DNA of 51,659 nucleotides from Methylomonas rivi (GTDB lineage: Bacteria > Pseudomonadota > Gammaproteobacteria > Methylococcales > Methylomonadaceae): contig NZ_JANIBK010000014.1 of NCBI RefSeq assembly GCF_024505165.1, forward strand, positions 1-51,659, given 5' to 3'. The notes below the pieces were generated by a model that was not told where the DNA came from, ran no database searches, and was given only the letters and a program-made list of their open reading frames with translations. This document shows, one piece after another, positions 47,064 through 51,659 of this stretch; position 1 is the stretch's first letter; each line of letters starts with the position of its first letter. Made by a program: the position numbers and the translations under genes.

Positions 47064-48023
47064 TCAAGGTTGCAGCAATATCTTCCTGACCCCGGGTTGG
47101 GCCGCATGCCGCAAAGCGGCCAGACCGTCTTTCAGACTGTAGCGTCCGTCCACCATGCTCGCTAGCGGAATGCTTCCTTGCCGCAATAAGGCCAAAGCCT
47201 CGTCGAATGGGCCGCACCGCGAACCCAGGATATTCAACTCGCCGACCACCACTTTGCTTAAATCGACCGGCTCGCTGGCCGAAAAGGTGCTTTTCAAAAC
47301 CACTGTACCGCGCGGCTTGGCAATTCGTAACGCTTGGCTAAAGCCATCGGCCCGGCCGCTGGCGTCCACCACGTAATCGTAACGATTTGCCGGCACATCC
47401 TGGACTAACGCCGTTTTGAGTTGCCACTGTTGCGGCAATGCCAAAGACGTTGCCGATCTGCCCAGCACCTCGACGTCGTAACCGGCCATTGCCAGGACTT
47501 TGGCGATCAACAATCCCAGCCGTCCGGGGCCGATTACAGCCGCCGGTTTAACCGGCAAAGGCGCCAACTGTTTGAGCACTCGAATTGCCGCCGCCAAGGG
47601 CTCGGTAAACACCGCCGCTTCGTCCGGCACCTCGTCGGGGACCGGGAAGAGATTAGCGACCGGCAAGCGCAAATAATCGGCAAACGCGCCGTCATGCCCG
47701 CGTATGCCCAGTACCCGGCGATTAAGGCAATGCTCGGGGCCAGCCCGCCGGCAAACATCGCAAACTCCGCAACCGATATTGATCGAACCTACCACCCGTT
47801 TATTCAGCCAGTGATGGTGTTTCTCCTGGCCGACGGCTTCGACCGTGCCGACGAATTCATGGCCGATAATGCCGCTAAAGCCCGCGTAACCCTTCACTAA
47901 TTCCAGATCGGTCGCGCAAATCCCGGCCAGTTTCAGGCGGATCAACGCCTCGTCGCCGGCAATGGCCGGGATGGGTTTATCCTGGCGATAAGTCAGGCGG
48001 TTGTTTAATTCTAAGGCTTGCAT
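47064..48023 (-). CDS. Zinc-dependent medium-chain alcohol dehydrogenase family protein
   Basis: A 319-residue product from the ATG at 48023 (MQALELNNRLTYRQ); the open frame upstream enters the repeat flank and is not conserved. The catalytic zinc site is GICATD and GHEFVGTV, with the structural-zinc Cys cluster CGVCDVCRRAGPEHC. The nucleotide-binding fold shows VIGPGRLGLLIAKVLA. The substrate could be a polyol, an alcohol or another carbonyl compound. It stands alone, convergent with the GGDEF-EAL gene. Confidence 0.88.
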   Translation of the reverse strand: MQALELNNRLTYRQDKPIPAIAGDEALIRLKLAGICATDLELVKGYAGFSGIIGHEFVGTVEAVGQEKHHHWLNKRVVGSINIGCGVCDVCRRAGPEHCLNRRVLGIRGHDGAFADYLRLPVANLFPVPDEVPDEAAVFTEPLAAAIRVLKQLAPLPVKPAAVIGPGRLGLLIAKVLAMAGYDVEVLGRSATSLALPQQWQLKTALVQDVPANRYDYVVDASGRADGFSQALRIAKPRGTVVLKSTFSASEPVDLSKVVVGELNILGSRCGPFDEALALLRQGSIPLASMVDGRYSLKDGLAALRHAAQPGVRKILLQP

Positions 48024-48076
48024 GAAATTTAAAATGTCAATCAAAATACAAACCGAGCTTCCCTTGTGTTTCAACT

Positions 48077-48157
48077 CGTAGCTCAGATTAGCGTAGCGTA
48101 ATCAGACGAATGGAAATCTAACATTCGAACGATTACGCTACGCTAATCGTACCTACG
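48077..48157. repeat. Palindromic repeat element, copy 1
   Basis: Perfect 18-bp arms GATTAGCGTAGCGTAATC (48086-48103) and its reverse complement (48131-48148) are bracketed by CGTAG and CTACG ends (48077-48081 and 48153-48157), with an inner CGAA/TTCG pair. The structure could form a long cruciform or RNA hairpin, like a REP/MITE-type element. The right end supplies the stop codon of truncated hicA. Confidence 0.85.
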
Positions 48158-48254
48158 CGGGCTTATGCGAACCGCGTTGCCGAATTTCCGTAAACCCCAG
48201 CATTTCCAGTAAAGCCACAACTTCCCGAGGCTTAAGAACGGGAATGTTTCCCAT
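48153..48254 (-). pseudogene. hicA: Truncated HicA-type toxin
   Basis: Two nt after the hicB stop, ATG at 48254 opens a 33-codon frame reading GNIPVLKPREVVALLEMLGF then TEIRQRGSHK. This is the start of a HicA mRNA interferase, with the catalytic His in RGSHK. The frame ends at a TAG in the terminal CTACG of repeat copy 1. Normal HicA has about 60 residues, so the beta strands after the His are missing. No continuation is seen beyond the repeat. The toxin is probably inactive. Confidence 0.75.
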
Positions 48255-48256
48255 AC

Positions 48257-48466
48257 TTAAGCGACGACCACATTTTGCGTTCCGACAAACTCGGCTTGCA
48301 ATACCGGCTCCCCATCCTCAAGCAGCATTTCAATGACTTCCCGAAGATTTTTATTCAGTTCATCCAATGACTCCGCCTGACTGTGCGCACCGGTAAATCC
48401 CGGAATGAAACCCACATACAAACCGGTGTCGTGACATCTTTCGATAATTGCCGTGTAAGTTTTCAT
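48257..48466 (-). CDS. hicB: HicB-family antitoxin
   Basis: A 69-residue product from the ATG at 48466, with AGAGG upstream; the frame is open 14 codons further. It has the HicB fold pattern TAIIERCHDTGLYVGFIPGF and HSQAESLDELNKNLREVI. HicB normally neutralises HicA. Here its partner, directly downstream, is cut short by a repeat, so hicB appears to be an orphan. The order hicB-hicA is the less common arrangement. A second copy of the repeat lies upstream, so the remnant pair sits between two copies. Confidence 0.85.
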   Translation of the reverse strand: MKTYTAIIERCHDTGLYVGFIPGFTGAHSQAESLDELNKNLREVIEMLLEDGEPVLQAEFVGTQNVVVA

Positions 48467-48542
48467 ATCGATCTGACCTCTATGAATATCGATTGGAATC
48501 CAAGCCAAATTTCCCTTGCTTTGATTTTATGAACAGCACGTC

Positions 48543-48608
48543 CGATTAGCAAAGCGTAATCGGAGGAATACAAATCTTAACATTCGTACGATTACGCAAA
48601 GCTAATCG
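48543..48608. repeat. Palindromic repeat element, copy 2 (diverged centre)
   Basis: GATTAGCAAAGCGTAATC (48544-48561) and GATTACGCAAAGCTAATC (48590-48607) are the arms. They pair except for the central three bases, which read AAA on both sides and so cannot pair. The spacer shares AAATCT and AACATTCG with copy 1, showing that the two are one family. The distal flank GTACCTACGC is also shared. Confidence 0.8.
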
Positions 48609-48632
48609 TACCTACGCCGGCTAAATATACAT

Positions 48633-49445
48633 CTACTTGGATGTCCAATCGATCAGTGCAGGTAACTTTACGATACCAGCCTGCACAACCGTTAGGGCGA
48701 CAATTGCTGATGTTAGCCAAAACGTTCGCCACTGCATTTTTACATTCTCAGTGTGTTTTCGTTCTTGCTCTTCATAATCTTCGATTGCGCGGAGGGCAAA
48801 TCCAGTGAGCACGTATGTGCAATTGATTTTTCGTAGTTCCCCAGTATCAACAAGTGCTTCGAGGTAGAACTCCAGTTTTCGTTGTTCCTCTGCCCCATGC
48901 GGGTGCAGAACCCACTTTATTGAATGAAGATCCGTCATTAAGTCCAGTGGCTCATGCTCGTTCTTGCCGTCCAAGGCTCTCTCTATTAGGTACTTTAAAA
49001 GATCAGTACGCTGTTTCGTGACCAACTTTTTCTTGTTGAAAAGGTACTGATCCAAGCTGTTGAGTCGCCGAATCACATGGATTTTTAAGTATGGGCAAGG
49101 CATTAGACGATTTCGGACAAAATCAAGTAGGCCGAAAAACTGGATCTCTGAATGACCATAGTAGTGAGTGATACGAAAATCAGAAAGTCTAAGGGAGTTT
49201 ATAGAAATGGTACGCTCGATACTGTAACGAGTTCCGTCCCATTCGATGCAGTTGAGATCATCATCAATTAGGCCAAGGACAATCAGGTATGGTTCACCTG
49301 CCCGATCTATCGAAGTGACAAAACAATTAACCTTCGCGCCTTTCTCACCAGATCGCGGAATTATTGCTTCACACGCTCGACCGAGAACCTTTGGCAGAGT
49401 GAGTTTACAGAGTAATTGTGCTAATCGCTGCATAAGGCCTAACAA
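48633..49445 (-). CDS. Membrane-anchored protein of unknown function
   Basis: A 270-residue protein with a predicted cytoplasmic body and one C-terminal transmembrane helix (about 243-262, FWLTSAIVALTVVQAGIV), preceded by a charged helix rich in Glu and Lys. Residues 165-230 look like a winged-helix or other small helical domain (LVDTGELRKINCTYVLTGFA). The GC content is lower than in the flanking genes and it lies next to the repeat/hicBA remnant, so it may be acquired. No family is recognised. Confidence 0.65.
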   Translation of the reverse strand: MLGLMQRLAQLLCKLTLPKVLGRACEAIIPRSGEKGAKVNCFVTSIDRAGEPYLIVLGLIDDDLNCIEWDGTRYSIERTISINSLRLSDFRITHYYGHSEIQFFGLLDFVRNRLMPCPYLKIHVIRRLNSLDQYLFNKKKLVTKQRTDLLKYLIERALDGKNEHEPLDLMTDLHSIKWVLHPHGAEEQRKLEFYLEALVDTGELRKINCTYVLTGFALRAIEDYEEQERKHTENVKMQWRTFWLTSAIVALTVVQAGIVKLPALIDWTSK

Positions 49446-49592
49446 GTGATAAAGTAGTTCCCGTACATCATCCAGTATTACCCTAATCTAAGCAACAGAC
49501 GCCGAACCCCGCAGCCCACCAGCCAACGTATCAAGCCAATCCAGCGATCGGTTACAATGCCACCTTTCAAATCCAAAACGGAATGACCCGAT

Positions 49593-51167
49593 ATGCAGAC
49601 GATATTGCCGGCTAAACATTCGCAGTGGCTGTTGCCGGTGCTGTCCGGCTTGTTGATCGGTACCAGTTATATTCCGTTTCCGCCCTGGGCGTCGTTGTTC
49701 TGTTTCGTGCCGCTGTGGCTGTTCTGGCGGCAACAGGATAAATTGAAAAACGTGCTGGCCGGCGGCGTTTTGACCAGCTTTATTTACACGCTGATCGGCT
49801 TCAACTGGGTGACCTACACCTTGCATGAATTCGCCAAGGTCAACTGGTTTTTCGCCGGGGTTGGCATGGCTTTGTTTGCCTTGTTCGGACATTTATTCGT
49901 GCCGGTGGCCGGGGCTGCGTGGTTTTGGACGCGCAAGCGCTTGGCCTGCAACGCCGGTTTGTCGTTTGCCTTGATGGCGGTTCTGACGGCCTTGGCCGAG
50001 CTTTACGTGCCGATGCTGTTTAAATGGAATTTCGGCTATAGCTGGTACGGCGCGGGTTTGCCCGTGTATCAGTGGGCGGAAATCGTCGGTTTCACCGGCC
50101 TGAGCATGCTGACCATATTGACCAATCTACTGGTATTGCTGGCCTGGCGGAAACGGGCGACTATCCAAGGCAAACTCGGTTTTGCGGCCGTGCTGCTGGT
50201 ATTTGCCGGGCTAAATGGCGGCGGCGTCTGGTTGAAAAACCGTTTGCCGACACCCGACGCGGCAACGGACGTTTTGCTGGTGCAAGCCAACATCGGCAAC
50301 CTGGAGAAGCAATCGATGGAGCGCGGCAAGGGTTTCCAGGCGGAGATTTTGACCCGTTATTTCCAGGCTACAGATGCCGGCTTGGCGGAAAATCCGCAAG
50401 TGGATTTCGTGATGTGGTCGGAAACCGCCTTTCCGTCGTTGCTGGGCGGCGAATACAACCAATCGTTTTATGCCGAACTGCTGCAGGAGTTTCTGCGCAA
50501 TCGGCAAGTGTCTCTGATCACCGGCGCTTACGCGAAACACCCGACATCCGGCTTGATCACCAATTCCCTGTTTGCCGTCGACCAGCACGGCACTATCGTC
50601 GAACCGCATTACAGCAAAACCATTTTATTGGCCTTGGGCGAATATATTCCCGGCGAAGAAATCTTTCCCTGGCTCAGAACCCTGCTGCCGATGGTGGGGC
50701 ATTTCGGACGCGGCCCGGGGCCGACCATGCTGCTGAAGCTCAACGGTTATGCCATGGGCCCGCAAATCTGTTACGAAAGTTTGTTTCCGGAATTTTCGCA
50801 GGGGCTTGCCGACTTGGGCGCGCAATTTATCGTGAATGCCACCAACGACTCCTGGTACGGCAGCTGGCAGGAACCTTACCAGCATTTGTACATGACCCTG
50901 GCCCGTGGCGTGGAGTTCCGCCGGCCGGTGATGCGGGTCACCAATACCGGCATCTCGACCGTATCGCTGGCCAACGGCGACGTACTGGAACTGTCGCCGC
51001 AGGATACCGGCTGGGCAGGTGCTTACCATGTACCGTATTTAACGCAGCCGCCGGCTACCTTTTACCAGCGCCATCTCAATCTGCTGCCGGGGCTGTTGTG
51101 GGCCGGCCTGTTTGCGCTGCTCGGCGCGGGATTCATGCAAAAAAGCCGCCGCCAACCTGCCGGCTGA
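49593..51167 (+). CDS. lnt: Apolipoprotein N-acyltransferase
   Basis: A 524-residue inner-membrane enzyme that adds the third acyl chain to lipoproteins in the periplasm. N-terminal hydrophobic helices (about 12-215) precede a nitrilase-type domain. The catalytic triad is visible: Glu277 (MWSETAFP), Lys342 (YSKTILL) and Cys393 (QICYESLFPE), at about the same spacing as E. coli Glu267/Lys335/Cys387. A last hydrophobic segment (about 497-515) completes the topology. The corC gene often found upstream is absent here. Confidence 0.95.
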   Translation: MQTILPAKHSQWLLPVLSGLLIGTSYIPFPPWASLFCFVPLWLFWRQQDKLKNVLAGGVLTSFIYTLIGFNWVTYTLHEFAKVNWFFAGVGMALFALFGHLFVPVAGAAWFWTRKRLACNAGLSFALMAVLTALAELYVPMLFKWNFGYSWYGAGLPVYQWAEIVGFTGLSMLTILTNLLVLLAWRKRATIQGKLGFAAVLLVFAGLNGGGVWLKNRLPTPDAATDVLLVQANIGNLEKQSMERGKGFQAEILTRYFQATDAGLAENPQVDFVMWSETAFPSLLGGEYNQSFYAELLQEFLRNRQVSLITGAYAKHPTSGLITNSLFAVDQHGTIVEPHYSKTILLALGEYIPGEEIFPWLRTLLPMVGHFGRGPGPTMLLKLNGYAMGPQICYESLFPEFSQGLADLGAQFIVNATNDSWYGSWQEPYQHLYMTLARGVEFRRPVMRVTNTGISTVSLANGDVLELSPQDTGWAGAYHVPYLTQPPATFYQRHLNLLPGLLWAGLFALLGAGFMQKSRRQPAG

Positions 51168-51254
51168 CGGGCTTGCCGGCGATGAATGCCTGAGTTTGAC
51201 TAGCGCATGGCGGCATAACGCATAGTCCGCTTTGTGCGATGGCCGCCGTCCGCT

Positions 51255-51659
51255 TCAATTGACCGATTCGCCGATATATTCGACGGACACTTCCGCCATG
51301 CCGCGCATGCCGATCCGTTCCGCCGCGCCTTGCGACAAATCGATCAGCCGGTTGCTTTTGAACGGGCCCCTATCGTTGACCAGTACGTTTACCGAGCGGC
51401 CGGTTTTAAGATGGGTTACCCGTACTATCGAGGGAATAGGCAGGGTTTTGTGGGCCGCGGTGAGCTCCCTCGGACGAAAGCGGGCGCCGCTGGCCGTGCG
51501 GTTGCCGGATTCGCCGCCGTACCAGGAGGCTATGCCGGTGGCTTTATAGCCGATTGCGCTGGCCAAGGGCGTATACGTTTTGCCCTTGACCTTGTAAGGC
51601 TTGTTGTAGGGTGCCAGGCGGCTAAATTCCGGCAGCCGCGGTTCGGGAACAAAGCCGGC
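51255..51659 (-). CDS. rlpA: Septal-ring lytic transglycosylase RlpA family protein (5' end outside window)
   Basis: The frame is open to the right edge, so the N-terminus and signal peptide are missing. Visible residues read YKVKGKTYTPLASAIGYKAT and then GIASWYGGESGNRTASG, continuing with PSIVRVTHLKTGRSVNVLVN and RGPF. This is the RlpA double-psi beta-barrel, which cleaves denuded peptidoglycan glycans at septa. The product ends soon after the barrel (VEYIGESVN), so there is no SPOR domain. The gene is convergent with lnt. Confidence 0.9.
   Translation of the reverse strand, partial: AGFVPEPRLPEFSRLAPYNKPYKVKGKTYTPLASAIGYKATGIASWYGGESGNRTASGARFRPRELTAAHKTLPIPSIVRVTHLKTGRSVNVLVNDRGPFKSNRLIDLSQGAAERIGMRGMAEVSVEYIGESVN

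Noticed and set aside
50072-51193. Long plus-strand open frame of 373 codons inside lnt
   Set aside because: It is another frame of the well-supported lnt gene, rich in Arg and Gly from GC bias, with no family match.
1-51659. CRISPR array, tRNA or rRNA genes
   Set aside because: No regularly spaced direct repeats and no cloverleaf or rRNA-like sequence were recognised by eye. The repeats at 48 kb are inverted, not arrayed.

Overview
This 51.7 kb window looks like chromosomal DNA of a gammaproteobacterium with moderately high GC. Core genes include recC, dbpA, parC, lnt and rlpA. The XrtA/PEP-CTERM protein-sorting markers (a PrsT-like TPR protein and a PEP-CTERM surface protein) and the general gene content would fit an environmental Methylococcales-type bacterium such as Methylomonas. 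No methane-oxidation gene lies in the window, so that placement is inference only.

Layout. 1-207: frameshifted 3' end of a transposase. 255-7458 (minus strand): recC, a small lipoprotein, an AMMECR1-domain protein, dbpA and a LuxR-type regulator. 7838-16287 (plus strand): a tight six-gene operon divergent from the regulator. It encodes an alpha-dioxygenase/cyclooxygenase-like haem protein, two catalase-fold proteins with altered distal residues, a Dyp-type peroxidase and two proteins of unknown function; this is the most unusual locus here. 16520-21931 (minus): a lower-GC defence island with a VapBC-type toxin-antitoxin pair, a 1510-residue nuclease-STAND NTPase resembling Avs anti-phage proteins, and a coupled 63-codon ORF. 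22224-31833: a B12-binding radical SAM protein, a PAS-PAS-SpoIIE phosphatase, a large CHASE/PAS hybrid histidine kinase and a REC-GGDEF diguanylate cyclase.

31945-36584: small secreted, membrane and thioredoxin-like proteins in one operon behind a clear promoter and palindrome, two lipoproteins and a Lon-related protease. 36937-41597: a DUF2721 membrane protein, a PEP-CTERM surface protein and PrsT. 41779-47016: parC, then a PAS-GGDEF-EAL protein whose N-terminus has every key residue of the plant and cyanobacterial ethylene-binding domain. 47064-49445: a zinc alcohol dehydrogenase, a hicBA pair whose hicA is cut short at a palindromic repeat, a second copy of that repeat and an orphan membrane-anchored protein. 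49593-51659: lnt, and rlpA running off the right edge.

The main themes are c-di-GMP and phosphorelay signalling, haem-dependent peroxide or lipid chemistry under a dedicated regulator, and a defence/toxin-antitoxin island. No tRNA, rRNA or CRISPR array was recognised.
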